A stretch of DNA of 64,000 nt from the NCBI RefSeq assembly GCF_900215435.1, contig NZ_OCMY01000001.1, positions 4,030,001-4,094,000 on the forward strand, written 5' to 3'. A program made the translations under genes and the position numbers. Origin of the DNA: Candidatus Pantoea floridensis. Lineage in GTDB: Bacteria; Pseudomonadota; Gammaproteobacteria; Enterobacterales; Enterobacteriaceae. The stretch's first letter is position 1; every line of letters starts with the position of its first letter. Positions 26,497-36,033 of this stretch are shown piece by piece. A model generated the notes under the pieces. That model did not search any database. It worked only from the letters and a program-made list of their open reading frames with translations, and was not told where the DNA came from.

Positions 26497-27924
26497 TTAA
26501 TAACGCAGGCGTCCACTGAAGCCATTCGAGAGCATCACGCCTGATTTTACGCTCAAATCGGCCTCTTGTTCGCGCGGTTGCAAGGCGTTGATGAAGGCTT
26601 CCGCCCACGTATAGCAGTTATGCAGGTGAAGGTTTTTCATCAGGCTCGCGTGACGTTCGCGGCGTACGGAAAGTGGCATGATGAGCGCGGTATGAATGGC
26701 ATCTGCAATCGCATCGGGATCGTAAGGATTGACCACCAGCGCCCCCTGCATCTGCTCGGCGGCACCGGCAAACTGTGACAAAATTAAAACGCCGGGATTA
26801 GTATGATCCTGCACGGCGACATAGGTTTTAGCCATCAGGCTCATCCCGGCTATCAGCGGTGTTACCAGCGCCACGCGCGCCGCACGGTAGAATCCGCACA
26901 GCTCTTCTCGTGAATAATGATTGCTCAGATAACTCACGGGATACCAGTTCAGCTCACCATGAATACCGTTCATTTCGCCGCAGCGCGTCTCAAGATCGCG
27001 CGACAATTCTTTAATGCGATGAGAATAGCCGGACGCCATAGAAGCGAGCTGCACCAATGAAAATTTGTGGTGGTACTCTTCATGTTGACGAAGTAATACC
27101 TCAATCGCGCTGATACGGTAGGGCGTGCCGGTGCTATCGTCGAAGTGTCCGCTGCTAAGAATGATATTCTCCGGTAAGGTTTCACGGCACTGCTGTTCCA
27201 TAAAAAGGCAGCTGTTGCTTTCAGCCAGCGCGCTGGTTTCCGCCGTATCAATGCCCACTGGAAATACACCAACGCTTAACTGGCGGCCATGAATCCGCAG
27301 CGTATAAGGCGAGAGGTGTTCACAGCGGAAACGCGATCCTACCCATGCAGTGAAATTGTTCATATCCTGGGTGGTCTGGAAACCAATCAGATCGGCACAC
27401 AATAATGAATCGGCCAAATAGCGCCAGTTGGGTATCGATTCAAAAGATTGCCCAGCGGGAAAAGGTTGATGGAAAAAGAAACCAATACGATTGATTAGCC
27501 CCGCATCGCGCAGCATTTTAATACTGGGAATTAAATGATAATCCTGCAACCAGATATCATCATCGGGCATGGCATAATCACTAATAGCACGCGCATAGGT
27601 TTCATTAAGCCGCATATAGCCAATCTGGCTACTGGTTGAAAATCGAGCCATGTCAGGTCGCTGATGAAAGACCGGCCACAATCCCTGATGAATATATTGA
27701 TGGTAACCCTCTTCATATTCAGCTTTGGTTAAGCGAAATGTCAGCGTGTCATATTCATTACCTTTATTAAAATTCAGCTCACGGTGCAGCTCTGAAGAGA
27801 GAGTCTCGAACTCACCGCTCCATTTCACCCACATTCCACCGCGGCGCGCTAATATGCTTTCATAAATAGTGGCGAGAGTTGAGTGACTATTCTGACTGTG
27901 CGAAACCAACATTAAGCCTGACAT
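26497..27924 (-). CDS. GT20 (OtsA-like) protein without active-site residues
   Basis: 475-residue relative of trehalose-6-phosphate synthase that aligns along its whole length with E. coli OtsA. The fold landmarks remain: GGMWVKWSG, LWPVFHQRP, DYHLIP (D128), FFFHQPFP (H152), PVGID, NPGVLILSQFAGAAEQ. But the substrate-binding residues are replaced: OtsA R9 to S, R262 to H260, K267 to T265, R300 to S298, D361 to A359 and E369 to T367, and the N-terminal Gly-Gly loop to Ser-Thr. Catalysis of UDP-glucose transfer seems unlikely; a regulatory or binding role is inferred. No otsB is adjacent. The ATG at 27924 has AGGT upstream and gives the OtsA-like N-terminus; a longer start at 28017 lacks a ribosome site. 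Confidence 0.85.
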   Translation of the reverse strand: MSGLMLVSHSQNSHSTLATIYESILARRGGMWVKWSGEFETLSSELHRELNFNKGNEYDTLTFRLTKAEYEEGYHQYIHQGLWPVFHQRPDMARFSTSSQIGYMRLNETYARAISDYAMPDDDIWLQDYHLIPSIKMLRDAGLINRIGFFFHQPFPAGQSFESIPNWRYLADSLLCADLIGFQTTQDMNNFTAWVGSRFRCEHLSPYTLRIHGRQLSVGVFPVGIDTAETSALAESNSCLFMEQQCRETLPENIILSSGHFDDSTGTPYRISAIEVLLRQHEEYHHKFSLVQLASMASGYSHRIKELSRDLETRCGEMNGIHGELNWYPVSYLSNHYSREELCGFYRAARVALVTPLIAGMSLMAKTYVAVQDHTNPGVLILSQFAGAAEQMQGALVVNPYDPDAIADAIHTALIMPLSVRRERHASLMKNLHLHNCYTWAEAFINALQPREQEADLSVKSGVMLSNGFSGRLRY

Positions 27925-28198
27925 AGTTTTTACCTGTTGCTTAACCTGCCTGTTCTCGATTTCTGGCAGAGCGTTAAAAAAAGGTTGATGTAAAAGGAAT
28001 TGAAGAAAGCCGCTCATTATTTAACGTTCGCGCGTATTAATGAACGGCCGAGTCCTGCCAGTTAACTCGATATTTTCCATTTATTGCTATTCCTGCGCAT
28101 CTTTCAGGGTTGTCGATAGAATTAATCTAGCCGACTCACTCGTAAAAAAGCCGTAAAAATAGCGGTGAGATTTATAAAGATTTAATAATCGATATTAT

Positions 28199-29191
28199 TC
28201 AATTTACCTTCATCTCTATGCCGTGCTTTTTCATCATTGCGCGCAATTGATGGTAAGTCACACGTAACAGTTCGGCGGCGCGGCGCTGGTTGTATTTGGC
28301 CTGCTGCAAACTCACTTCCACTAACTCACGTTCCTGCTGGTTTTGCCATTGGCGTAAATCAAGCGGCAGAGAAGGCAGGGGAGCTGCTGTCGGTTCGGAG
28401 TGAATTGGCAGCGGCGTGCGCGGAGCAAACGGGTTAATAATGATATTATCCAGTGGCTCTTCAGCGCTGTGATGGCGATACACGGAACGTTCTACCACGT
28501 TTTTTAATTCGCGTACGTTACCGGGCCAGCTGTGCTTCAGCAGCGTCAGCTGGGCGCGCTCGCTAAAACCGGGGAAGAGAGGCAAACCTAATTCGCGGCA
28601 CATCTGAATCGCAAAATGTTCAGCCATCACCAAGATATCGCTGCGACGTTCGCGCAACGGCGGCAGTTGAACCACATCGAAGGCCAGGCGATCGAGCAGG
28701 TCCGCGCGAAATTTTCCGGCGCTGGCCAGCGCGGGCAGATCTTCATTCGTTGCGCAGACCAGGCGCACATTGACCTGCAGTGATTGATTGCCGCCAACGC
28801 GCTCCAGCTGGCCATATTCAATCACGCGCAGCAGTTTCTCCTGCACCAGCATCGGCGCGGTGGCGAGCTCATCAAGAAAAAGTGTGCCGCCGTCGGCGCG
28901 CTCAAAGCGGCCCAGATGACGTTTTTGCGCCCCGGTAAATGCACCGGCTTCATGGCCGAACAGTTCGGAGTCGAGCAGGTTTTCATTCAGCGCAGCACAG
29001 TTGAGGGAAACAAAAGGGCCTTCCCAACGGTTTGACAGATAATGTAAGCGGCTAGCGATAAGCTCTTTGCCGGTGCCGCGTTCGCCGACCACCAGTACAG
29101 GTTTTTCTAACGGCGCCAGACGCGAGACCTGCTCCAATACCTCCAGAAAGTTATTCGACTCGCCCAAGAGATTGTCACTACCGTTTGCCAT
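28199..29191 (-). CDS. pspF: PspF, sigma54 enhancer-binding activator
   Basis: AAA+ activator of the phage-shock-protein promoters; it has no receiver domain and is held inactive by PspA. 330 residues: Walker A GERGTGKE (36-43), sigma54-contact loop GAFTGA at 83-88 (same numbers as E. coli), Walker B GGTLFLDE, R-finger region LDRLAFDVVQLPPLRER, and C-terminal Fis-type HTH (YNQRRAAELLRVTYHQLRAMMKK). I start at the ATG at 29191, which gives MANGSDNLLGE, parallel to E. coli MAEYKDNLLGE; a GTG at 29206 is possible. Divergent from pspA across a 164-base control region. Confidence 0.95.
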   Translation of the reverse strand: MANGSDNLLGESNNFLEVLEQVSRLAPLEKPVLVVGERGTGKELIASRLHYLSNRWEGPFVSLNCAALNENLLDSELFGHEAGAFTGAQKRHLGRFERADGGTLFLDELATAPMLVQEKLLRVIEYGQLERVGGNQSLQVNVRLVCATNEDLPALASAGKFRADLLDRLAFDVVQLPPLRERRSDILVMAEHFAIQMCRELGLPLFPGFSERAQLTLLKHSWPGNVRELKNVVERSVYRHHSAEEPLDNIIINPFAPRTPLPIHSEPTAAPLPSLPLDLRQWQNQQERELVEVSLQQAKYNQRRAAELLRVTYHQLRAMMKKHGIEMKVN

Positions 29192-29288
29192 GATGAAATT
29201 CGCCACTGATTAATCAATTTCACTACCTTAAGTGATGTTGTGGCGGATGTAAAATAAACAAAGTCATTAAAATCAAACAACTAAAAGT

Positions 29289-29304
29289 TGGCACGCGAAT
29301 TGTA
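29289..29304 (+). promoter_or_regulatory. Sigma54 promoter of pspABCD
   Basis: TGGCACGCGAATTGTA carries the -24 GG and -12 G(T) elements with the correct ten-base spacing and is nearly the E. coli pspA promoter. PspF and IHF sites should lie in 29207-29285, an AT-rich stretch, but I cannot fix them. Confidence 0.85.
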
Positions 29305-29355
29305 TTAGTGAAGAGCGCCTTGCGCACCTACCTACAAAATTAGAGGAACATCATT

Positions 29356-30021
29356 ATGGGTATTTTTTCTCGTTTCGCCGACATCGTGAACGCTAACATC
29401 AACTCTCTGCTGGAGCGCGCCGAAGATCCGCAGAAACTGGTACGCCTGATGATTCAGGAAATGGAAGACACGCTGGTTGAAGTGCGTTCGACCTCCGCTC
29501 GCGCGCTGGCGGAAAAGAAACAGTTATCGCGCCGCATTGAGCAAGCTGAGATTCAGCAGACTGAATGGCAGGACAAAGCCGAACTGGCGATTAATAAAGG
29601 TAAAGAGGATTTAGCGCGTGCTGCGTTAATCGAAAAGCAGAAACTGACCGATTTGATGGCGGCCCTGCAGCAGGAATCGGCGCAAGTGGAAGAGACGCTG
29701 GAACGCATGAAAGGCGAGATTGGTGAGCTGGAGAATAAACTGACCGAAACCCGTGCGCGTCAGCAGGCATTAACACTGCGTCACCAGGCGGCGTCCTCTT
29801 CACGTGATGTACGTCGTCAGCTCGACAGCGGCAAGCTGAACGATGCAATGGCGCGTTTTGAATCCTTTGAGCGCCGTATCGATCACATGGAAGCCGAAGC
29901 GGAAAGTCAGCGTTTTGGTAAACCGAAAGGTTTGGATCAGGAGTTTGCTGAACTGAAAGCCGATGATGAAATCAGCCAGCAGCTGGCCGCACTGAAAGCC
30001 AAAATGAATCGCAGTGAGTGA
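29356..30021 (+). CDS. pspA: PspA, phage shock protein A
   Basis: 221-residue peripheral membrane protein of the PspA/Vipp1/ESCRT-III family. It binds and inhibits PspF in unstressed cells and forms membrane-protecting oligomers when the envelope is damaged. The N-terminal amphipathic segment [19 protein letters not shown] and a long coiled-coil hairpin (about residues 25-185) are clear. AGAGGAACATC precedes the ATG. It is first in the operon, expressed from the sigma54 promoter; a stable hairpin after it could favour high pspA over pspBC expression. Confidence 0.97.
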   Translation: MGIFSRFADIVNANINSLLERAEDPQKLVRLMIQEMEDTLVEVRSTSARALAEKKQLSRRIEQAEIQQTEWQDKAELAINKGKEDLARAALIEKQKLTDLMAALQQESAQVEETLERMKGEIGELENKLTETRARQQALTLRHQAASSSRDVRRQLDSGKLNDAMARFESFERRIDHMEAEAESQRFGKPKGLDQEFAELKADDEISQQLAALKAKMNRSE

Positions 30022-30027
30022 TCGCCA

Positions 30028-30047
30028 CGGGCCTGGCCGCAGGCCCG
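30028..30047 (+). terminator. Hairpin between pspA and pspB
   Basis: Stem CGGGCCTG (30028-30035) / CAGGCCCG (30040-30047), loop GCCG, seven bases after the pspA stop, followed by AGTTAAAA rather than a T run. More likely an mRNA-stabilising or partial-termination element than a full terminator. Confidence 0.5.
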
Positions 30048-30085
30048 AGTTAAAAGGGTGTAAATGATTAAGGAGAGTCGAATTA

Positions 30086-30313
30086 ATGAGCGCACTTTTT
30101 CTCGCCATACCGTTAACGATCTTTGTGCTATTTGTCGCACCGATCTGGTTATGGCTGCATTACAGCAACAAACGCAACGGCGGTGCAGATTTGTCATCGA
30201 ATGATTTGCAGCGTTTGCAACAGATCACCCAGGATGCACGTCGTATGCGTGAGCGTGTGGAAGCATTGGAAGCCATTTTGGATGCCGAACATCCAAACTG
30301 GAGGCAGCCATGA
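30086..30313 (+). CDS. pspB: PspB, psp activator subunit
   Basis: 75-residue inner-membrane protein that, with PspC, senses envelope stress and draws PspA away from PspF. It has one N-terminal membrane segment (LFLAIPLTIFVLFVAPIWLWLHY) and a C-terminal leucine-zipper-like coiled coil (LQRLQQITQDARRMRERVEALEAIL). AAGGAGAG stands upstream. Its stop overlaps the pspC start (ATGATG), so translation is coupled. Confidence 0.95.
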   Translation: MSALFLAIPLTIFVLFVAPIWLWLHYSNKRNGGADLSSNDLQRLQQITQDARRMRERVEALEAILDAEHPNWRQP

Positions 30314-30657
30314 TGAACGGTCGTAAACTGTGGCGCATACCTCAGCAGGGTAAAGTGCGCGGCGTCTGTGCCGGCGTGGCAGAATATCTCGACATTCCAG
30401 TACGCTTACTGCGGGTGATTGTGGTGCTGTCGCTATTCCTTGGCTTATTTATGTTCACCATCGTTGCCTATTTTATTCTCGGTTTTGTGCTGGATGAGAA
30501 GCCCGCCGATGCCGCGGGTGAACGCACTCCGAGCGCAAGGGAACTGCTCGACGAGCTGGAAGCCACGCTACACAGTGACGAACGTAACGTGCGTGAGATT
30601 GAACGCTATGTCACCTCGGAAACATTTAGCGTGCGTAGCCGCTTCCGCCAAATCTGA
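30310..30657 (+). CDS. pspC: PspC, psp membrane sensor
   Basis: 115-residue inner-membrane protein, PspB partner and possible toxin-like sensor of secretin mislocalisation. The family opening KLWRIPQQGKVRGVCAGVAEY is intact, followed by a membrane helix (about 35-60) and a C-terminal coiled region ending VTSETFSVRSRFRQI. The ATG at 30310 overlaps the pspB stop; a second ATG follows at once. GAGG at 30301-30304 serves it. An ERIC element separates it from pspD. Confidence 0.95.
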   Translation: MMNGRKLWRIPQQGKVRGVCAGVAEYLDIPVRLLRVIVVLSLFLGLFMFTIVAYFILGFVLDEKPADAAGERTPSARELLDELEATLHSDERNVREIERYVTSETFSVRSRFRQI

Positions 30658-30661
30658 TTTT

Positions 30662-30783
30662 ACCCGTCATACTTCAAGCGGCAGATGCGTTGGCTGCGTG
30701 ACCTCACCCCGGTCACTTACTAGAGTAAGCTCCCGGGGATTCAGGCACTTGCCGCCTTTCTGCCGCTCGAATTATTTTGGTTA
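30662..30783. repeat. ERIC element
   Basis: About 120-base imperfect palindrome between pspC and pspD. The centre carries the ERIC hallmark, TCACTTACTAGAGTAAGCTC followed by CCGGGGATTCA, and the ends pair (CAAGCGGCAG near 30676 with CTGCCGCTCG near 30760). It lies in an operon, so it will be transcribed and folded into the psp mRNA. Boundaries are estimated from the terminal inverted repeat. Confidence 0.85.
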
Positions 30784-30804
30784 AAAAGTGAAATAGGAAA
30801 CTGT

Positions 30805-31053
30805 ATGCAAACTCAACGTTTTACTGCTCTGCGCCGTCGCGCGACACCTGCGTTGATGTCGGCGGGGAAATTTATCATCATTAGCGCAGTAACTTACGGG
30901 CCCGGCGGGATTGCTGGCTGGGCGGTGAAATCGGTGGCGCGCCGTCCGCTGCGCCTGTTGCTGGCGGCCGCCCTGGAACCGTTGCTGAGCAAAGCGTTCA
31001 AACGCTTGTCGGCACGATTCATCAGGGAGAACGATGAAAAGACTGCAAAATGA
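30805..31053 (+). CDS. pspD: PspD, peripheral phage shock protein
   Basis: 82-residue protein with the PspD signature AGKFIIISAVTYGPGGIAGWAVKSVARRPLRLLLA, close to E. coli PspD (73 aa) with a slightly longer tail. Its function is unclear in E. coli; it is dispensable for psp induction. The gene follows the ERIC element, which separates it from the promoter-proximal genes, and its 3' end overlaps ycjX by 20 bases. Confidence 0.92.
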   Translation: MQTQRFTALRRRATPALMSAGKFIIISAVTYGPGGIAGWAVKSVARRPLRLLLAAALEPLLSKAFKRLSARFIRENDEKTAK

Positions 31054-32431
31054 ATTGATGGCGCTGATGAACCGCGGTGTTGACCGCCATCTGCGCCTGG
31101 CGGTTACTGGCTTAAGCCGCAGCGGCAAAACCGCGTTTATCACCTCGCTGGTTAACCAGCTTCTCAATGTACACAGTGGCGCGCGTTTGCCGCTGTTTTC
31201 CGTGGTGCGCGAAGATCGGCTGCTGGGCGTGAAGCGCGTACCGCAGCGTGAACTGGGTACGCCGCGTTTCACCTACGATGAAGGTCTGGCCCAGCTGTAT
31301 GGCACGCCGCCCATGTGGCCAACGCCTACGCGGGGCGTGAGCGAAATGCGCCTGGCGCTGCGCTATCGGCCCGATGAATCGCTGCTGCGCCACTTCAAAG
31401 ACACTGCCACGTTGTACCTTGAAATCGTCGATTATCCCGGCGAATGGCTGTTGGATCTGCCGATGCTGGCGCAGGATTACCTTAGCTGGTCACGCCAAAT
31501 GGTCGGGCTGTTGCAGGGCGACCGTGCTGCGTGGTCAGCGCACTGGCGCAGCCTGTGTGCCGATCTCGATCCTTTCGCGCCAGCCGATGAGAATCGCCTC
31601 GCCGCGATCGCTGCTGCCTGGACTGATTACCTGCATCAGTGCAAAACCGAAGGCTTGCACTTTATCCAGCCGGGACGCTTTGTGCTGCCGGGCGATATGG
31701 CGGGTGCGCCGGCGCTGCAGTTTTTCCCCTGGCCGCAGGTTGAAGAGATGCAGGTTAGCAAACTGGCGCAAGCCCCCGCGGGCAGCAACTTTGCTATGCT
31801 GCAGCAGCGCTTCAACTACTATTGCCAGCACGTGGTGAAAGGTTTCTATAAGAATCACTTCCTGCGCTTCGATCGCCAAATTGTGCTGGTCGATTGCCTG
31901 CAGCCGCTCAACAGCGGACCGCAGGCGTTCAACGATATGCGCCTGGCGCTGACCCAGCTGATGCAGAGCTTCCATTACGGCCAGCGCACGCTGTTCCGCC
32001 GCCTGTTTTCCCCGGTCATCGACAAGCTGCTGTTTGCTGCCACCAAAGCCGATCATGTGACTGCCGATCAACATGCCAACATGGTCTCTCTGCTGCAGCA
32101 GCTGGTGCAGGATGCGTGGCAGAACGCGGCGTTTGAAGGGATCAACATGGATTGCCTTGGTTTGGCGTCGGTGCAGGCCACCGAAAGCGGCTTGGTTGAT
32201 CATCGTGGCGAGAAGCTGCCTGCGTTGCGTGGCCATCGTCTGGCCGATAACGAAGCGCTCACGTTTTATCCCGGCGAAGTGCCGCCGCGTTTGCCTGGCC
32301 ACGGTTTTTGGCAGCAGCAGGGATTTCAGTTTGAGCAGTTCAGACCGCAGCAGCTGGATGTCGACCGTCCGCTACCGCACATTCGCATGGATGCTGCGCT
32401 GGAATTTTTACTGGGAGATAAATTGCGATGA
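31034..32431 (+). CDS. ycjX: YcjX, predicted nucleotide-binding protein
   Basis: 465-residue P-loop protein of the YcjX/DUF463 family (Walker A GLSRSGKT at 26-33), probably a GTPase or ATPase. It is part of the extended psp regulon in E. coli and its action is unknown. Recognisable family blocks are [29 protein letters not shown] and [17 protein letters not shown]. The length equals E. coli YcjX. It begins inside pspD, and its stop overlaps the ycjF start by four bases (ATGA). Confidence 0.94.
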   Translation: MKRLQNELMALMNRGVDRHLRLAVTGLSRSGKTAFITSLVNQLLNVHSGARLPLFSVVREDRLLGVKRVPQRELGTPRFTYDEGLAQLYGTPPMWPTPTRGVSEMRLALRYRPDESLLRHFKDTATLYLEIVDYPGEWLLDLPMLAQDYLSWSRQMVGLLQGDRAAWSAHWRSLCADLDPFAPADENRLAAIAAAWTDYLHQCKTEGLHFIQPGRFVLPGDMAGAPALQFFPWPQVEEMQVSKLAQAPAGSNFAMLQQRFNYYCQHVVKGFYKNHFLRFDRQIVLVDCLQPLNSGPQAFNDMRLALTQLMQSFHYGQRTLFRRLFSPVIDKLLFAATKADHVTADQHANMVSLLQQLVQDAWQNAAFEGINMDCLGLASVQATESGLVDHRGEKLPALRGHRLADNEALTFYPGEVPPRLPGHGFWQQQGFQFEQFRPQQLDVDRPLPHIRMDAALEFLLGDKLR

Positions 32432-33501
32432 GCGATGAAACACCTTTAAAAGGGCGCATTGATTTTGCCCGCCCGCTGACGGTAGAAGCAGAAAAACCGC
32501 TGCGCGCCGCGCAAACCTTCACCCCCGAAAGTGAGAGCGCGTTTCTTGCCACGGCAGAAGCCGAGCCGCTGGAAGAGGGGCAAGGCGAAAAAGCGGTGGA
32601 GGCGGCACTGCGTCCTAAACGGAGCCTGTGGCGCAAGATGGTTGGCGTTGGGCTCGGTATTTTTGGCGTCAGCGTGGTGGCGCAGGGCGCACAGTGGCTG
32701 CACGATTCATGGATCACGCGCGACTGGTTTGCGCTCGGCACGGGCATTGCCGGTGGATTGATTGTTGCGGCGGGCGCTGGCGCGCTGATAGGTGAATGGC
32801 GTCGCCTCTATCGTCTGCGCCAACGTGCCGAGGAACGCGATATTGGCCGCGAATTGTTGCACAGCCACGGCGTCGGTAAAGGGCGGGCATTTTGCGAAAA
32901 ACTGGCGCAGCAGGCGCAGCTGGACCAGGCGCATCCCGCGCTGCAACGCTGGCATGCGGCATTGCATGAAACCCATAACGATCGGGAAATTGTCACTTTA
33001 TATGCCCAGCTGGTGCAGCCGGTGCTGGATCGCCAGGCGCGACGTGAAATTAGCCGTCATGCCGCGGAATCCACCTTGATGATCGCCGTTAGCCCACTGG
33101 CGCTGGTGGATATGGCGTTTATCGCCTGGCGCAACCTGCGGCTGGTGAATCGCATCGCGGCCATTTATGGTATCGAGCTGGGTTACTTCAGTCGTATCCG
33201 CCTATTCCGGCTGGTACTGCTCAATATGGCGTTCGCCGGTGCCTCGGAACTAGTGCGTGAAGTGGGGATGGACTGGATGTCGCAGGATCTCGCCGCGCGC
33301 CTCTCCACCCGCGCTGCGCAAGGGATTGGCGCCGGTTTACTCACTGCGCGTCTTGGTATCAAAGCCATGGAGCTGTGTCGTCCACTGCCATGGCTGGAAG
33401 AGGACAAACCGCGTCTGGGTGATTTCCGCCGTGAGCTGATCGGTCAGCTTAAAGAAACGCTGGTAAAAAGTGGGGATAAACCAGGGCAGGCTGCTAAATA
33501 A
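32428..33501 (+). CDS. ycjF: YcjF, DUF697 membrane protein
   Basis: 357-residue inner-membrane protein (E. coli YcjF 353 aa) with two membrane helices in the first third ([18 protein letters not shown] and [22 protein letters not shown]) and a C-terminal domain containing amphipathic segments and a family core ([23 protein letters not shown]). It is always paired with ycjX and coupled to it by ATGA overlap. Function unknown. A long hairpin follows the stop. Confidence 0.94.
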   Translation: MSDETPLKGRIDFARPLTVEAEKPLRAAQTFTPESESAFLATAEAEPLEEGQGEKAVEAALRPKRSLWRKMVGVGLGIFGVSVVAQGAQWLHDSWITRDWFALGTGIAGGLIVAAGAGALIGEWRRLYRLRQRAEERDIGRELLHSHGVGKGRAFCEKLAQQAQLDQAHPALQRWHAALHETHNDREIVTLYAQLVQPVLDRQARREISRHAAESTLMIAVSPLALVDMAFIAWRNLRLVNRIAAIYGIELGYFSRIRLFRLVLLNMAFAGASELVREVGMDWMSQDLAARLSTRAAQGIGAGLLTARLGIKAMELCRPLPWLEEDKPRLGDFRRELIGQLKETLVKSGDKPGQAAK

Positions 33502-33515
33502 TCAGCTATTGCTTA

Positions 33516-33543
33516 CCTTTCACGCTAGCCGTAGCGTGAAAGG
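33516..33543 (+). terminator. Long hairpin after ycjF
   Basis: Perfect 12-bp stem CCTTTCACGCTA (33516-33527) / TAGCGTGAAAGG (33532-33543), loop GCCG. No T tract follows, but it is the only structure at the end of the psp-ycjXF operon. Confidence 0.5.
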
Positions 33544-33714
33544 TGAAATTATCTGTGTTAACTCCTGGATTTGGCGGGATTTTTGTTGGTCGCTCCGCTA
33601 CACTTCCCTCTATCACCTGCCTCTGGCTGTCAACTTTTCATGACAGGCCTCTTCTGAGGCGCTGCAAGTTAGCGTATTATCACTAAAATCAAAACCTGAC
33701 TAAGGCTCATCGCA

Positions 33715-35280
33715 ATGCGTTTGGAAGTTTTCTGCCAGGACCGAATCGGTCTGGCGCGCGAGTTGCTCGACCTGTTGGTTGCCCGCAATATTGACCTGCG
33801 CGGCATCGAAATTGCGCCACTCGGCCGCATTTACCTCAATTTTACCGCGCTGGAGTTTGAACCCTTCAGCAATCTGATGGCGGAAATTCGCCGTACACCT
33901 GGCGTGACAGATGTGCGCACCGTCTCGTTTATGCCATCTGAACGCGAACATCGTGCATTGAGCGCGCTGCTGGTGGCGATGCCGGAGCCGGTGTTGTCGA
34001 TCGATCTAAAAGGCAAGGTCGAGCTGGCGAATCCCGCGGCACAAAACCTTTTCACGCTTGATGAACAGAAGCTGCGTAATCAAAACGTTGGCACGCTAAT
34101 CACCGGCTTCAACTTCCAGCGCTGGCTGGAGAATGAGCGGGTTGATGCTCAGGCGCAGCATGTGGTGATACAGGGACGCGATTTCCTGATGGAAGCGCGG
34201 CCAATTTATCTGGCAGAAGAAGAGGGCCAGAGCGATCTGCCGGTCGGCGCGATGATTACGCTGAAATCAACGGCGCGCATGGGGCGACAGCTGCAAAACC
34301 TCACCGTCACTGACGAATCAGAATTCGATCATATTGTGGCGGTAACGCCAAAAATGCGTCAGGTGATCGATCAAGCACGCAAACTGGCGATGCACGATGC
34401 TCCGCTGCTGATCGTGGGCGATACCGGCACCGGCAAAGATATGCTGGCGCGCGCCTGCCACTTGCGTAGCGCGCGGGGTAAAAAACCTTTCCTCGCGCTT
34501 AACTGCGCCTCGCTGCCGGATGATGTGGCTGAAAGCGAACTGTTTGGCCACGCAGCGGGCGCGTATCCTAATGCACTGGAAGGCAAAAAAGGATTCTTTG
34601 AACAGGCCAACGGCGGCTCGGTATTGCTGGATGAGATTGGCGAAATGTCGCCACGCATGCAGACCAAACTGCTGCGCTTCCTCAATGATGGGACGTTCCG
34701 CCGCGTGGGTGAAGAGCATGAAGTGCATGTTGATGTGCGTGTGATCTGCGCCACGCAGAAGAACCTGATTGAGCTAGTACAACGCGGCGAATTTCGTGAA
34801 GATCTGTTCTATCGCTTGAATGTGCTGACGCTGAATCTACCGCCGCTGCGTGAACGTCCGCTGGATATCCTGCCGCTAACGGAAATGTTTGTGGCGCGCT
34901 TTGCCGATGAGCAGGGATTACCGCGTCCACGTCTGTCATCGCAGCTGGCACCGTTTCTAACTCGCTACAACTGGCCGGGTAACGTAAGGCAGCTAAAAAA
35001 TGCGCTGTATCGCGCGCTGACGCAGCTGGAAGGTTACGAACTGGGACCGCAGGATATTGTGTTACCGGAGCAGGCGCTGGATGTGTCGCTGGGCGAAGAG
35101 GCGATGGAAGGATCGCTGGATGACATTACCAGTCGCTTTGAACGTTCGGTGCTCACGCGTCTGTATCTCTCCTATCCCAGCACACGCAAACTGGCCAAAC
35201 GCCTGGGCGTATCGCATACCGCAATCGCTAATAAGTTGCGTGAGTATGGATTGGGGCAGAAGCGCACCGAGAGCGAGTAG
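33715..35280 (+). CDS. tyrR: TyrR, aromatic amino acid regulator
   Basis: 521-residue regulator of aromatic amino acid biosynthesis and transport, responding to tyrosine, phenylalanine and tryptophan. Domains in order: ACT (about 1-72), PAS (about 80-190), AAA+ core (Walker A GDTGTGKD near 235-242) and C-terminal HTH (TRKLAKRLGVSHTAIANKLREYGL). As in E. coli TyrR, the sigma54 loop is absent: AAGAYPNALEGKKG stands where GAFTGA would be, so it acts on sigma70 promoters. Monocistronic, with a bidirectional terminator shared with tpx. Confidence 0.97.
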   Translation: MRLEVFCQDRIGLARELLDLLVARNIDLRGIEIAPLGRIYLNFTALEFEPFSNLMAEIRRTPGVTDVRTVSFMPSEREHRALSALLVAMPEPVLSIDLKGKVELANPAAQNLFTLDEQKLRNQNVGTLITGFNFQRWLENERVDAQAQHVVIQGRDFLMEARPIYLAEEEGQSDLPVGAMITLKSTARMGRQLQNLTVTDESEFDHIVAVTPKMRQVIDQARKLAMHDAPLLIVGDTGTGKDMLARACHLRSARGKKPFLALNCASLPDDVAESELFGHAAGAYPNALEGKKGFFEQANGGSVLLDEIGEMSPRMQTKLLRFLNDGTFRRVGEEHEVHVDVRVICATQKNLIELVQRGEFREDLFYRLNVLTLNLPPLRERPLDILPLTEMFVARFADEQGLPRPRLSSQLAPFLTRYNWPGNVRQLKNALYRALTQLEGYELGPQDIVLPEQALDVSLGEEAMEGSLDDITSRFERSVLTRLYLSYPSTRKLAKRLGVSHTAIANKLREYGLGQKRTESE

Positions 35281-35333
35281 CCGCTGGCCGCGATGATGTG
35301 GCAGCAAGGCGCGCATTGATAGGCGCGCACACT

Positions 35334-35364
35334 AAAAACGCCGCCTCAATAGGGCGGCGTTTTT
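35334..35364. terminator. Bidirectional terminator tyrR/tpx
   Basis: Stem AAAAACGCCGCC (35334-35345) / GGCGGCGTTTTT (35353-35364), 7-base loop, with A and T runs on the two sides. It lies between convergent tyrR and tpx. Confidence 0.92.
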
Positions 35365-35375
35365 AATACAAAAAA

Positions 35376-35879
35376 TTACTTCAACGCAGCCAGCGCCGCA
35401 TCATAGTTTGGCTCTTCGGTGATTTCGTTCACCAATTCGCTGTAAATCACTTTATTGTTTTCATCCAGCACCACCACAGCACGCGCGGTCAGGCCTTTTA
35501 ACGGGCCATCAGCAATCGCCACGCCATAGTTTTCTTTGAACTCAGCACCACGCAGTGAAGAGAGCGTGATTACATTGCTGACGTTCTCCGCACCGCAGAA
35601 GCGTGACTGCGCAAAAGGCAGATCTGCCGAAATGCAGAGTACGACGGTATTGTCCGCTTCACCCGAGCGTTCGTTAAACTTACGCACCGATGCGGCGCAC
35701 ACGCCAGTATCGATGCTTGGGAAAATGTTCAGAACTTTACGTTTGCCTGCATACTTAGCAAGGGAGACATCACTGAGATCTTTGGCGACCAGATTGAAAG
35801 GCTTTGCTTGCTCGCCAGCCTGCGGGAAGTGACCTGCAACAGGTACCGGACTACCCTGGAAGTGAACAGTCTGAGACAT
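35376..35879 (-). CDS. tpx: Thiol peroxidase
   Basis: 167-residue atypical 2-Cys peroxiredoxin reducing lipid and other hydroperoxides with thioredoxin as donor. The peroxidatic cysteine is C61 ([16 protein letters not shown]) and the resolving cysteine C95 ([11 protein letters not shown]), the E. coli positions; a third cysteine is C82. AAGGA lies six bases before the ATG. It stands alone, facing tyrR. Usually controlled by ArcA/FNR in E. coli; no such site was identified here. Confidence 0.97.
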   Translation of the reverse strand: MSQTVHFQGSPVPVAGHFPQAGEQAKPFNLVAKDLSDVSLAKYAGKRKVLNIFPSIDTGVCAASVRKFNERSGEADNTVVLCISADLPFAQSRFCGAENVSNVITLSSLRGAEFKENYGVAIADGPLKGLTARAVVVLDENNKVIYSELVNEITEEPNYDAALAALK

Positions 35880-36033
35880 ACGATTTCCTTTTTTAACAAG
35901 TGAATATCTGACTTTAGCCGCGTCAGAACAGATATAGCGTTTGTTTATGACATAATTTTTAAGGGTTTACGAGCGTCTTTCCGGACGATAATCGAGCCGG
36001 CTCGCAATTAACATGCGGATTTAAGGAGAAAGA

